DNA of 64,000 nt from Elephas maximus indicus (taxonomy: Eukaryota; Chordata; Mammalia; Proboscidea; Elephantidae): NCBI RefSeq assembly GCF_024166365.1, contig NC_064842.1:22291001-22355000 (forward strand), read 5' to 3'. The notes under the pieces are model-generated. The model made no database searches. It was not told the DNA's origin and saw nothing but the letters and a program-made list of their open reading frames with translations. The stretch's first letter is position 1. Each line of letters begins with the position of its first letter. This document shows, piece by piece, positions 42,780 to 54,208 of the stretch. Both the position numbers and the translations under genes were made by a program.

Positions 42780-43201
42780 ATTTTTTAAAAAAATTTTATT
42801 GTGCTTTAAGTGAAAGTTTACTAATCAAGTCAGTCTCTCACACAAAAACTTATATATACCTTGCTACACACTCCCAGTTGCTCTCCCCTCAATGAGACAG
42901 CCCACTCCCTCCCTTCACTCTCTCTTTCTGTGTCCATTTCGCCAGCTTCTAACCCCCTCTACCCTCTCATTTCCCGTCCAGGAAGGAGATGCCAACATAG
43001 TATCAAGGGTCTACCTGATTAAAGAAGCTCACTCCTCAGCAGCATCCCTCTCCAACCCATTGTTCAGTCCATGCCCTGTCTGAAGAGTTGGCTTTGGAAA
43101 TGGTTCCTGCCCTGGGGCAACAGAAGGTCTGGGGGCCATGACCACCGGGGTCCTTCTAATCTCAGTCAGACCATTAAGTCTGGTCTTTTTACAAGAATTT
43201 A
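42780..43201 (-). mobile_element. Younger L1 3' end nested in L1
   Basis: attttattgtgctttaagtg opens a second L1 3' end. TSD ggtcc[t/c]aagc at 42770-42779 and 43202-43211 gives a 422-bp insertion. The outer L1 continues afterwards. Confidence 0.85.
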
Positions 43202-43402
43202 GGTCCCAAGCCTTTTAATCCAGTGAACCAATCCCTTGAGTTGTTTGGATACGGCTAGGGAGCCTCTATAGCTGTGCCCCTTATGTGGTTTGTTATATAT
43301 ATGTGTATATATGCAGCCCACACAAATGGGTATATACATATGCCTACAGATACACCTATACATGCATATGCATTTACTCACATATGCCTTCCTACATACA
43401 TA

Positions 43403-44058
43403 CAGTCATGTGCTGCATAATGTCCATTTGGGCAATGTCCGACTTTATATAGGCCTGTAGTCCCATAAGGTTATAACGTTGTTGTTAGGTGCTATGAAGT
43501 TGGTTCTGACTCATAGGGACCCTGTGTGTAACAGAATTAAAAACTGCCCAGTCCTGTGCCATTTTCACAATTATTGTTATGGTTGAGCCCATTGTTGCAG
43601 CCACTCTGTCAGTCCATCTCTTTGAGGGTCTTCTTCCTCTTTTTCACTGACCCTCTACTTGACCAAGCATGATGTCCCTCTCCAGGTACTCATCCCTCCT
43701 GATAACACGTCCAAAGTATGTGAGATGAAGTCTTGCCATCCTTGCTACTAAGGAGCATTCTGGCTGTACTTCTTCTAAGACAAATTTGTTCATTCTTCTG
43801 GTAGTGCATGTATATTCAATAGTCTTCATCAAAGATATCCTTATTGGGGAACAGCTTTCCCCAAGAAACAGTTGTATCTCATATCTCTTGTCTACAAAGC
43901 AACAGCCTCTAGACTCACCCAATACTACATTAGTCCTACAAGCTCTGAGTGTGGAAAGTACAGATTACATATACGTAATATGGTGTTCACACAACATCCA
44001 AATCACATAACGTCCTATTTCACAGAACGTATCGTACATGTTAAGTGACACATGACTG
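43403..44058. mobile_element. Tigger-like DNA transposon, split by RTE
   Basis: Terminal inverted repeats start cagtcatgtg (43403) and end cacatgactg (44058), each flanked by TA, the duplication typical of Tc1/mariner and pogo-type elements. The interior right half (ggtgttcacacaacatcc, tttcacagaacgtatcg) follows a common mammalian element. No transposase is left. Confidence 0.8.
43478..43829 (-). mobile_element. RTE 3' end inside Tigger-like element
   Basis: gttgttgttaggtgctatga starts the RTE terminus; it ends near tatattcaatagtcttc. 352 bp, 5'-truncated. It is younger than the Tigger-like host. Confidence 0.87.
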
Positions 44059-44860
44059 TATATGCATCCACATTTACATACATAACCACATGCATATTTT
44101 TTTAGTTATTTTTACTGTTGTTGCAAAATAGTATATGTTATAGCATTTACTGAAATTGTCCCTCTTTCTTGTGTACTTCTTAGTGTCTTTATTTACCTTG
44201 GTCAAGTTGTGCTGACTTCATCCATGTCTGGGATTGCTTTTCATCATCAAAAGTAATAAGTGTCTACTATCTAGAAACAGATACTCCCCACCCCGTATCC
44301 CTGGTAACCATCAAATAACTTTGCTTTCTGTGTGTATATCTATTCTTGACTTTCTGTAATAGTGGAACCATACAATATTTGTCTTTTTGTGATTGACTTA
44401 TTTCACTCATCATAATATCCACCAGATTCATCCATTTTATAAGATGTTTTACAGGCTGCTCATTATTCTTAATAGTTTCTTAGTAGTATTCCTTTGTATG
44501 TATGTATATACCACAATTTTTTTATCCATTCATCTGTTGATGGGGACTTAGGTTGTTTCTATCGTGAATAATGCTGCAGTGAACATAAGTGTGTATATAA
44601 GTGTCTATTCGTGTCACTGCTCTTATATTTCTAGGATATAATTAGAAGTGGGCTTGCTGGATCATGTGGTATTTCTATTTCTAACTTTTTGAGGAAGTGC
44701 CAAACTGTTTTCCACAGTGATTGTACCATTTTACAATCCCACCAGCAATATATGAGTTCCAGCTCCCCCCAAACGTCCCCAGCATTTGTCGTTTTCTGTA
44801 TTTTGATCATTGCCATTTTCGCAGGGGTAAGAAGGTATCTCATTTTAGTTTTAATTTGTA

Positions 44861-44906
44861 GTTGGAATCGACTTGACGGCAGCATGTTTGGTTTTTGTTG
44901 TTTTTT
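44861..44906 (+). repeat. Tiny AfroSINE/RTE 3' end in L1
   Basis: gttggaatcgacttgacggc followed by agcatgtttggtttttgttg interrupts L1 text between ttttaatttgta and aatggctaatgattgc (compare 14100-14130). Confidence 0.75.
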
Positions 44907-45892
44907 AATGGCTAATGATTGCAAGCATCTTTTCGTGTATTTTTTGGCCATCTGAATGTCCTCTTTGGTGAAGTATCTGTTCATGTCAAATTTTTGATCG
45001 GATCATTTGTCTTTTTGATGTTAAGTTGTTGAAGTTTTCTATATATTTTCGAGATTAGACCCTTATTACATATGTCAGTGCCAAAGTTTTTTTCCGGTCT
45101 GTAGGTTCTCTTTTTACTCTTGGTAAAGTCTTTTGATGAGCGTAACTATTTAATTTCTAGGAGGTTCCAGTTATTTAATTTATCTTCTGTCACTCTGTCA
45201 TTTTTAGTTTTGTGTGATAGATAATTTATACCCAAAACTAGGTTCCTTAGTTTTGACCGTATGTTATCTTCCAGGAACTTTGTAGTTTTGGCTTCAACAT
45301 TTAGATCTTTGATCAATTTTGAGTTGGTTTTTGTGCATGAAGTATGAATCCTGTTTCATTTTTCTGCATATGGATATCCAGTTTTGCCAGTACCATTTGT
45401 TAAATAGACTGCTTTTCCCCCCACTGAATGGACTTTGACCTTTTGTCAAAGATCAGCTGCCTGCAGATTGATGGATTTACTTCTGTGTTCTCAATTCTGT
45501 ACCACTGGTCTATGTGTCAGTCATTGAACCTGTACCAGGCTGTTTTGATTACTGTGGCTGTATGTTAGTTTTAAGATGGGCAAGTGTGAGGCCTCTTACC
45601 TTGTTCTTCTTCAATATTACTTTAACTATTCAGGGTCTACTTCCTTTCCATATAAAATTGGAGATTAGTTTTTCCATATTATTAAAGTATGTTGTTATTT
45701 GGACTAGGGTTGTATTATACCTATAGATCGTTTTTGGTAGTATTGGTATTTTCACAATGTTAAGTCTTTCAATCCATGAGCATGGAAGGTTTTTCTATTT
45801 ATGTAGATCTCTTTTAGTTTCTTATAGTAGCGTTTTATAGTTTTCCTTTTTATATGTTTTTATGTTCCTGGTTAGGCTTATTCCTAGGTATT

Positions 45893-46219
45893 TTATCCTT
45901 TGGGGTCTATTGTAAATGGTATTTTTTTCTTGATTTCCTTTTTGGAGTCCTCCTTTTTAGTGTAGAGGAACTCAACTGATTTTTGTGTGTTGATCTTGTA
46001 CTCTGCCACTTTGCTAAATTCTTCTATCAGTTCCAGTAACTTTCTTGTGGAATATCTGAGATTTTCTATGTATAGGATCATGTCATTTGTGAATAGGGAT
46101 AATTTTACTTCTTTTCCAATTTGGATACCCTTTATTTCGCTTTCTTGCCTTATTGCTCTAGGTAGGACTTCCAGTACAACATTGAATAAGAGTGGTGATA
46201 AAGGATATCCTTGTCTCAT
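45893..46219 (-). pseudogene. L1 ORF2 RT fragment with lost catalytic motif
   Basis: The frame has [20 protein letters not shown] and then [13 protein letters not shown], where L1 normally has FADD: A to T and D to N changes destroy the catalytic pair. It confirms long decay of this L1. Confidence 0.8.
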
Positions 46220-46510
46220 TCATATTCTAAAGGGGCCTGCTTTCAATCTTTCTCCTTTGAGGATAATGTAGGCAGTTGGTTTTGCATATATGCTCTTAAT
46301 TACTTTGAGGAGTTTCTCTTCTATTCCTATTTTGCTGAGAGTTTTTATTATTAGGAAAGAATGTTGGATTTTATCAAGTGTCTTTTCTGTGTCGATTGAA
46401 ATGGTTGTGTGATTGCTTTGCTTTTTTTATATGGTGAATTACGTTAATTGATTTTCTAATTTGAACCATCCTTGCATCCCTGGTATGAATCCCACTTGAT
46501 CATGATGTAT

Positions 46511-47531
46511 TCTTTTTGTATTTTGAAGGCAGATATGACTACCTCTCTTTTCAGCACCTATCAAAAGGCAGTTTTGAAATTTCAACTGGAAAAGAATTTA
46601 GAGGGTAAACAAGTGTTCTTCCTATATTCCTGTAGGGTTAGATTTTCAGTATAGTAGCCTTAACTCCGAAAATGTATATGTGGTAACAAATAAATCCAAA
46701 GGAACATAATAAAGATATTTAAGGATATTTTCTAATGGTTGCATATTCTTATAGGCTTTCTAAGTAGTCTAAGGGTAACATACTGTCTATGTCTATCACA
46801 TACCTTTCAAAACGATTCAGGGGGATTGTATTAACAAAAAGGATGCATTATCAGTTATGACAAATGTTATTTTTTTTTTTTTGGTTTATCAGGGACTTAA
46901 TGAAAAAAGAGTAAGAGTTTTGGATTCTTCTTCCCTTTGTCTTTACTCTAGTTGCCTATTTATGTTGAAAGATCTAAGTGTTTATTTTCTACAATTACGG
47001 ATGTTTTATGAGTCTCATTTTATGAAGAGGTACTCTTATTTGTGGACACACTTGGATTTTCAAATAGAATTTGCTTTATGAAAAATAGTCTTGAGAGATG
47101 GGAAGCTATTACTGTTAGAGGAACACTATAGAGACAAGATCTTTCTCCTTTATCATTCGTTAAAGAATTCTTGGAACTTGGAAGAAAAATTGAAAACAAA
47201 TTTTGAGGGTTTTTTATTCTTTAAAGCCTGAACTACAAAATATGTCTGTATATATGTATAGGTATAGGTATAGGTATATATATATATATATGTAAGTATG
47301 TAATCCTCTATCTATACTAGAACTTAACCCACAAAACAGCTGAATTAATTTACAAAAATATACACAATACAAAAGGATAAAGTAAATTGACTGGACGATG
47401 TGGGCCAGAGAAGTATTTGTGCAAGAATGTAAAATTTAGTCATGTTCTAAAACAATTGCTGAGGGGAGGATACAGATTTGGCTCTAAACTTTCTAAGCCG
47501 CAAGAGAGAAAAAGCAACACTATTGTTGGGT
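46511..47531. other. Unassigned sequence with TA microsatellite
   Basis: No gene recognised. A (GTATAG)n/(TA)n stretch lies at 47258-47300. Confidence 0.35.
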
Positions 47532-48537
47532 CTTCCATTGAGGGTCTTCCTCTTTTTCGCTGACCGTCTATTTTACCAAGCATGATGTCCTTCTCCAGGG
47601 ACTGGTCCCTCCTGATAACATGTACAAAGTACATCTTCCCGTCTAAGGAGCGTTCTGGCTGTATTTCTTCCAAGACAAATTTGTTCTTTTGGCAGTCCAT
47701 GGTATATTCAATATTCTTCACTAACACTGCAATTCAAAGGCATCAATTCTTCTTTGGTCTTCCTTATTCATTCTTCAGCTCTCACGTGCATATAAGGAGA
47801 TTGAAAGTACCATGGTTTGGGTCAGGCGCACCTTAGTCCTCAAAGTGACATCTCTGCTTTTTAACACTTTAAAGAGGTCTTTTGTGGCAGATTTGCTCAG
47901 TGCAATACATCATTTGATTTCATGACTGCTGCTGCCGTGAGTGTTAGTCAAGGATCCAAGTAAAATGAAATCCTTGACAACTTTTATCTTTTCTCCTATT
48001 ATCACAATGTTGCTCACTGGTCCAGTTGTGAGGCTTTTTGTTTTTTTTTTTATGTTGAGGTATAATCCATACAGAATGCTATAGTCTTCTATTTTTATCA
48101 GTAAATGTTTCAAGTTCTCTTTATTTTCAGGAAACAAAGTTGTGTCATCTGCACATCACAGGTTGTTAATGAGTCTTCCTCCAGTCCTGATGCTGTGTTG
48201 TTCATATGGTCCAGCTTCTCAGATTATTAGTTCGGTATACAGATTGACTAAGTATGGTGAAAGGATACAGCCCTGACTCACACCTCTCCTGGTTTTAAAC
48301 CACACAGTATCCCCTTTTTCTGTTCAAATAACTGCCCTTTGGTCTATGTACAGATTCCAAATGAGCACAATTAAGTGTTCAGCAATTCCCATTTTTCCCA
48401 ATGTTTTCATTAATCTGTTATGATCCACACGGTCAAATGTATTTGCATAGTCGATAGAACACAGGTAAACATCTTTCTGTTAGTCTGCTTTCAGCCAGGA
48501 TCCATCTGACCTCAGCATTTATATTCCTCTTTCCATA

Positions 48538-49158
48538 TCATCTTCTGAATCCAGTGTGAATTTCTGACAGTTCCCTGTTGATGTACTGCTGCAACCATTT
48601 TTGAATGATCTTCAGCAAAATTTTACTTGCATGTGATGTTAATGATATTGTTTGACAATTTCTGCATTCGGTTGGATCATCTTTCTTTGGAATGGGCATA
48701 AATATGGATCTCTTCCAGTTGCTTGGCCACGTAGCTATCTTCCAAATTTCTTGGTATAGACAAGTGATTGCTTCCAGTGTTACATCTGTTTGCTGAAACA
48801 TCTTAATCGTTATTCCATCAATTCCTGGTGTCTTGTTTTTCACCAATGCCTTCAGTGCAGCTTGGTCTTCTTGCTTCAATACCATTTGCTCTTGATCATA
48901 TGCTGCCTCCTGAAATGGCTGAACACTGATCAGTTCTTTTTGGTACAGTGATTCTGTGTCTTCCTTCCATCTGCTTTTGATGTTTCCTGCATCTTTCAAT
49001 ATTTTGCCCATACCAAAAAAACCAAACCCAAACCCATTTTGCCCATAGAATTCTTCAAAATTGCAGCTTGACACTTGAATTTTTTCATCAGTTCTTTCTA
49101 TTTGAGAAATGCTGAATGTGTTTGTCCCTTTTGGTTTTCTAACTCCAGGTCTTTGCAC
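48538..49158 (-). pseudogene. RTE RT N-terminal part, broken
   Basis: One long frame of 206 codons holds KNKTPGIDGITIKMFQQTD and RSIFMPIPKKDDPTECRN. Near its start FGFGFFGMG is the translation of the micro-insertion, so part of this frame is not native. The catalytic YADD region further left is in other frames and degraded (gtcatctgcacatcacagg near 48142). Confidence 0.8.
49012..49035 (-). mobile_element. Tail-only SINE micro-insertion with TSD
   Basis: 24 bp (accaaaaaaaccaaaccc then aaaccc) match the reverse of the AfroSINE tail (gggtttgggtttgg type). Perfect 11-bp TSD attttgcccat at 49001-49011 and 49036-49046. Confidence 0.85.
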
Positions 49159-49486
49159 ATTTCATTATAATATTTTAATTTGTCTTCTTGAGTTGCCCTT
49201 TGAAATCTTCTGTTCAGCTCTTTTCCTTCATTTCTTCCATTCTACATTCAAGAGCAACTTTCAGAGTCTCTTCTGACATCCATTTTGTTCTTTTTTTGTC
49301 TTTCCTGTCTTTTTAATGACCACTTACTTTCTTCATGCATAATGTCCTTAACATCTTCCCACAACTCGTCTGGTCTTCGGTCATTAGTGTTCAATGCATC
49401 AAATCTAGTTTTGAGATGGTCTCCAATTTCAGGTGGGATATACTAAAGGTCATATTTTGGCTCTCATGGACTTGTTTTAATTTTCT

Positions 49487-50266
49487 TCAGCTACAACTTG
49501 AACTTATATATGAGTAATTGATAGTCTGTTCCACAGTTGGCCCCTGGCCTTGTCCTGACTGATGATATTGAGCTTTTCCATTGTCTCTTTCCACAGATGT
49601 ATTTGATTTGATTTTGTGTTTTCTACCCAGTGAGGTCCACATGTATAGTTGGTGTTCATGTTCTTGGAAAAAGGTATTTGCAATGAAGAAATCATTGGTC
49701 TTACAAAATTCTATCATGTGATCTCCGGCGTGGTTTCTATTAGCAAAGCCAGGTTTTCCAACTACTGATCCTTCCTCTTCATTTCCAACTTTCACGTTCC
49801 AATCACCAGTAATTATCAACGTGTCTTGATTGCATGCTTCATCAATTTCAGCCTGTAGAAGTTGGCAAAAATCTTCAGTTTCCTCATCTTTGGCATTAAT
49901 GGTTTGTGTGTAAATTTGAATAATGATTATATTAACTGGTTTTTCTTGTAGGCGTATGGATATTATCCTACTAATACTGAGAGCATTGTACTTTAGGATA
50001 AATCTTAAAATGTTCTTTTTGACAACAAATGCAACACGATTCCTCTTCAAGTTGTCATTCCTACCATAGTATACTATATGATCGTCTAATTCAAAATGGT
50101 CAATACCAGTCCATTTCAGCTCACTAGTGCCTAGGATATCGATGTTTATGTGTTCCATTTCATTTTTGATGATTTGTAATTTTCCTACATTCATACTTTG
50201 TACATTCCATGTTCTGATTTTTAATGGATGTTTACAGCTATTTATTCTCATTCTGAGTCTTTCCAT
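49487..50266 (-). pseudogene. RTE endonuclease, mostly open frame
   Basis: The best-preserved endonuclease in the window (259 codons): CKHPLKIRTWNVQSMN, SELKWTG, ITGDWNVKVGNEEEGS, EFCKTNDFFIANTFF. The APE-type residues N, E and D/N are present. The C-terminal SDH region is shifted: after SLGRKHKIKSN the frame reads nonsense. Despite this long frame, the lost 3' end and broken RT show it cannot move. Confidence 0.85.
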
Positions 50267-50582
50267 ATCAGCAAATGAAGATCCAGAAAGCTTGACTCCA
50301 CATCATTAAGGTTAACTCTCCTTTGAGGAGGCAGCTCTTCCTCTGTCATATTTTGAGTGATTTCTAACCTGAGGGGCTTATCTTCTCGCACTGTACCAGA
50401 CAATGTTCCGCTGCTATTTATTAGGTTTTCACTGGCCAATTTTTTAAGAAGTAGGTCTCCAGGTCCTTCTTCCTAGTCTGTCTTTGTCTGGAAGCTCTAC
50501 GGAAACTTGTCCACCATGGGTGACCCTACTGGCATTTGAAATGCCAGCGGCATAGCTTCCAGCATCACTGCAACACAGTAAG

Positions 50583-51449
50583 TCACTACCTTAGGACAAA
50601 ATGACAGATAAGAGGTGAGTTAGGGCTGGTGAGTAGCCTAGAACAATACTGAAGATAAGACTGCATATTTAGATTAGGGCTAGATCTTGTAGGGTGGTAT
50701 TTCTCAATTGGTAGTTAATGAATGCCCATGAATTGTCAAAGGTATCTTTGGGGGTTCCTGTCATTACAGTTAGTAATACTATATATTTCAATTTCCTATT
50801 TTTTTAAATCAACAAATAAAATTCAATACTTTAAATATTTCTTTCACTTAAAATGGGACCATTTAAGAGCTTTTGAGTGTGTACAGTGTGGACATGTACA
50901 GTAATTAGTGAAGGTCAGATTAGTATGCAAAAATCTCACTCAGCTTTTATTTTAATCATTTGTCATATTTTGTTTAATTTATATGCATCATGAACTCTTA
51001 ATTGAAAGCAAGAATCAGAAAAAAAAATGCTGTTGTTGAAATACAACAAGGTAATGAAGATAATAAAATTTAATTTAGTAAATTTCCACAAGATCTTCAC
51101 TAGAACTATATATTATATTTATTTGATCAAAATTCTTAAATAACACATCAATATGTCTCTAGCATTCCAAAATAGAGTTAAAGAAGAAAAAATTTAATGA
51201 TGGTTAGAATTAATTGGGCTTTTCACTTGCTAGAAATAAGACTATACACACCTACACGGTGTGATTTTCAGAAAGGAACCTGTAATTAGCAGCCCAAAAC
51301 CTTCTGTCATATTGCATTATCTAGAAATAAAACACAAAATTTACTTTAAAAAAACTTAGCTTATTTTTTTAAGGTACAAAATGTGATAATTCTAAATATT
51401 AGGTCATGATTAAGCCTTGATCTATTTTTGATGTCATGACACGTATTTT
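50583..51449. other. Unassigned sequence
   Basis: AT-rich, no gene or repeat recognised. Confidence 0.3.
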
Positions 51450-51618
51450 AGGGTTTTGAAAAAAGTTAGTGTGAAATACAGCACACATACAGAAAATTGG
51501 TCAAAATGTAGATGCATAGCTCAATTTATTATCACAAAGTGAACACCAGGGTGACTTCTGCCCAGGTCAAGAAATAGAAATTTTGTAGCACCCAGGAAGG
51601 CCCTCTCGTGATAGCTGT

Positions 51619-51930
51619 GTATCGGTCAGGGTTCCATCAGCAAAAACCAAGAGGATGATATGGAGTATGGAATTTGATCTTATACAATTTTGGGAGCTGG
51701 GTGAACATTATATGTACAGGTGTTGTGTCTCGTGCTGGTTCTGAAGTTAAAAGGGCAGGCATCCATGCCCAGGGGTTGGAGAAGCTGAAGAAGGAGCTGC
51801 GGGAAGCTCAGGAAAGCTGTAGGGAGCTGTAGGATCTGCAACAAGGTGAGCCAGGAGATCAAGGACAAAGTGCCTGAAATGCAACAGCAGCTGGAGCTCT
51901 TGATCGAGGTTTCCACATAAATAAATATGG
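51619..51930. repeat. Ancient interspersed repeat, family unresolved
   Basis: It opens tatcggtcagggttccatca, a phrase common to a mammalian interspersed family, and has a gaagctgaagaaggagctgc region. A short minus-strand frame (51680-51916) shows no recognised domain. Confidence 0.35.
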
Positions 51931-52132
51931 CTACTGCTTTACTCCTGCCTTCTATATTGTGCCCATATTCCGACGGCTTATGATACTCGAAATTATGCAG
52001 AAGAGAATTCTGGTAAAAGTAGTTACAGTTAAGCTAAATTGAAAATACAAATCTATCATCTCCTCCCGGTAACTACAGTTTCCCTCTGCCCAAAAGTTAA
52101 CCACTATCCTTGCTTTGATTATATAACTGATA

Positions 52133-52221
52133 AGGAACCCTGGTGGCACAGCGCTTAAAACACTCAACTACTAACTGAAAGTCAGTGGTTCAACAGAAGT
52201 GGGATTTTTTTTTTTTTTTAA
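52133..52221 (+). repeat. Mini-SINE: AfroSINE head joined to tail
   Basis: The head (aggaaccctggtggcacagc to gtcagtggttca) is followed almost at once by agaagtggga and T13, i.e. the tail, with the body missing. TSD ta[t/c]aactgata at 52122-52132 and 52222-52232 encloses it as one insertion. Confidence 0.8.
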
Positions 52222-52563
52222 TACAACTGATAATTAATTCCTAAATACTATAGTTTTCTTTTTTTTTTCTTCCATTGTTAATTTATGTAAGTGGAATCCT
52301 ATAGTTTGTATTATTTTGTGTCTGGCTTCTTATACTCAACATTATATTTGTGAGATCAATCCATGTTTTTGTGCATATCTGCATTTTATTAATTTTTATT
52401 GTATCCCATCAAACGAATATACCAAGATTTATGAATCATTCTACTATTGGTAGCCATTTGGATTGTTTCCTGTTTGGGGCTATTACAAATAATGTGGCTA
52501 TGAACATTTTTATATGTCTTTTGGTACACATGTGTACATATTTCCGTTAGGTATACAGACTTA

Positions 52564-52769
52564 AAGGAGCCCTGGTGGTGCAGTGGTTAAGTGCTCGGCT
52601 GCTAACTGAAAGGTTGGTGGTTGGAACTCACCAGCCTGTCTGTGGGAGAAAGATGTGGCCGTCTACTTCCATAAAGTTTAGTGGAAACACTATGGGACAG
52701 TTCTACTCTGTCCTATAAGGTCTCTATGAGTCGGAGTTGACTCAACTGGCAGTGGGCAGGTGGTGGTGG
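52564..52769 (+). repeat. AfroSINE
   Basis: Near-complete copy with perfect 11-bp TSD atacagactta at 52553-52563 and 52770-52780. Inserted into the old L1. Confidence 0.95.
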
Positions 52770-54208
52770 ATACAGACTTAGGAGTGGAATTGCAGAGTCG
52801 TGGAATGTGTATTTGATCAACTTCTTCTGTAGATAGCAGCAAATTATTTTCCAAAGTAATTGAACCAATTTATACTTCTACCAGAAGTATATGATCCTTC
52901 GCGTTGTTCTACGTCTTTGTCAACACTTGGCATTGTTAGGCTTTTAATTTTAGCCATTCTGGTGTTTGTGTGGTATCTAATTGTGGTTTTGATTAGGTTT
53001 CCCTTGATTGCTAAGGAGACTGAGCATCCTTTCATACATGCGCTAGCTATTGAACAGCCTCTTTTGTGAAGGGTCCCTTTATGTCTCTTGTCTATTCTAC
53101 TGGGTTGTCTGTTTTTTTTTTGTTGTTTTTTCTATTGATTTGCTGGAGTTCTTCATGTGTTCTGGATATGAGTTCTTTCTTAGTTAAGAGTGGTGCAAAC
53201 ATCTTTTGCCACCTTGCGCTTTGCTTTTTTTACTTTCTTAAGAGTGTCTTTGGTGAAAACAAAATTTTAACTTTAATATAGTCACTTTATCAATATTTTC
53301 CTTTGTGCTCAGTGCTTTTTGTATACTGTTTAATAATTCTTTTCCTGCTCCTAGCTCATGAAGATGTTCTCCTTTGTTTTATTCTAAAATTACTTTATGT
53401 TTTGCCTTTTACACCTAGAATTACAATTGCATGGAACCGATTTCTGTGCATAGTATGAGCTAGCAGTCAATTTCCCATGTGAGCTAGGGGTCAATTTCCC
53501 TGTTTTTCCAGTATAGATAGATACCTAATTCTCAGTACCATTTATTGAAAAGATGTATTTACTGTGCTGCAGTACTGCCTATGCCACAAATCACATGACT
53601 AATAGGTGAGGGTCCTTTTTGTGGTCTCTATTCCATTCCATCAGTGTATTTGTCTATTCCTGTGCCAATAGCACATGGTTTTCATTACTGTAGTTTTATA
53701 ATACATCTCTGTACATAGTCAAACAAGTCTATCTTTGCTCTTCAAGAGTATCCTGGCTATTCTTGGCCTTTTTCAATATTCTCAAATTTTTGAATCAGCT
53801 TGTCAAGTTCAATTTAAACAATATTGAGATTTTGACTAGGATTGCATTGAATTTAAGGATCAGTTTGGGGAGTGTGATAGATCCCACACACACAAGAAAA
53901 TGACCACAAATTTCTCCCATTTTTGTATATAAGGCCCTTTACAATATGACTGTTTCTCCATCCTCTTGGATTAGAGTTTGCTTTGTGACTTAATTTGCCT
54001 GATATGTTTCTTGCAAACAATATATAGTTGGGTTTTATTTTATCCATTGACAATCTTTGTCTTTTAATTTGAACATCTAATTTATTAAATTTTTCATAAT
54101 GATTGATATATAGCCGTTTAAATCTACCACATTACTATGTCTTTTTTCCTTGTCCTGCCTATTCTGTGTTTCTTTTTTCTTTCTCTCTGTTATTTATTTA
54201 TTTGGGCG

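Larger units (their letters stand above)
42008..46510 (-). mobile_element. L1 LINE with nested insertions
   Basis: It begins at the left with the L1 3' terminus (ctttattgtgttttaggtga) and continues through 3' UTR, ORF2 C-terminus and RT to 46510. It holds a younger L1 end (42780-43201), a Tigger-like element (43403-44058) and a tiny SINE end (44861-44906). It is older than the L1 at 12628, judged by divergence. Confidence 0.85.
47532..50582 (-). mobile_element. RTE LINE, long, 3' end missing
   Basis: It starts inside the 3' UTR (ttgagggtcttcctcttttt) with the terminal about 160 bases and tail absent. It then runs through RT and endonuclease to a 5' UTR (gcatagcttccagcatcact). It carries a tail-only micro-insertion at 49012-49035. 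Confidence 0.9.
51450..54130 (-). repeat. Old L1, interrupted
   Basis: Pieces at 51480-51615 (cacaaagtgaacacc), 52060-52130 (aaaagttaaccactatcct) and 52240-54130 (ggaatcctatagtttg ... tgcattgaatttaaggatca) are in old L1 order on the minus strand. They are interrupted by an unassigned 300-bp piece and two SINEs. Confidence 0.65.

Noticed and set aside
49487..50266. 259-codon open frame as a host nuclease gene
   Set aside because: All motifs are those of the RTE endonuclease and the surrounding DNA is RTE throughout.
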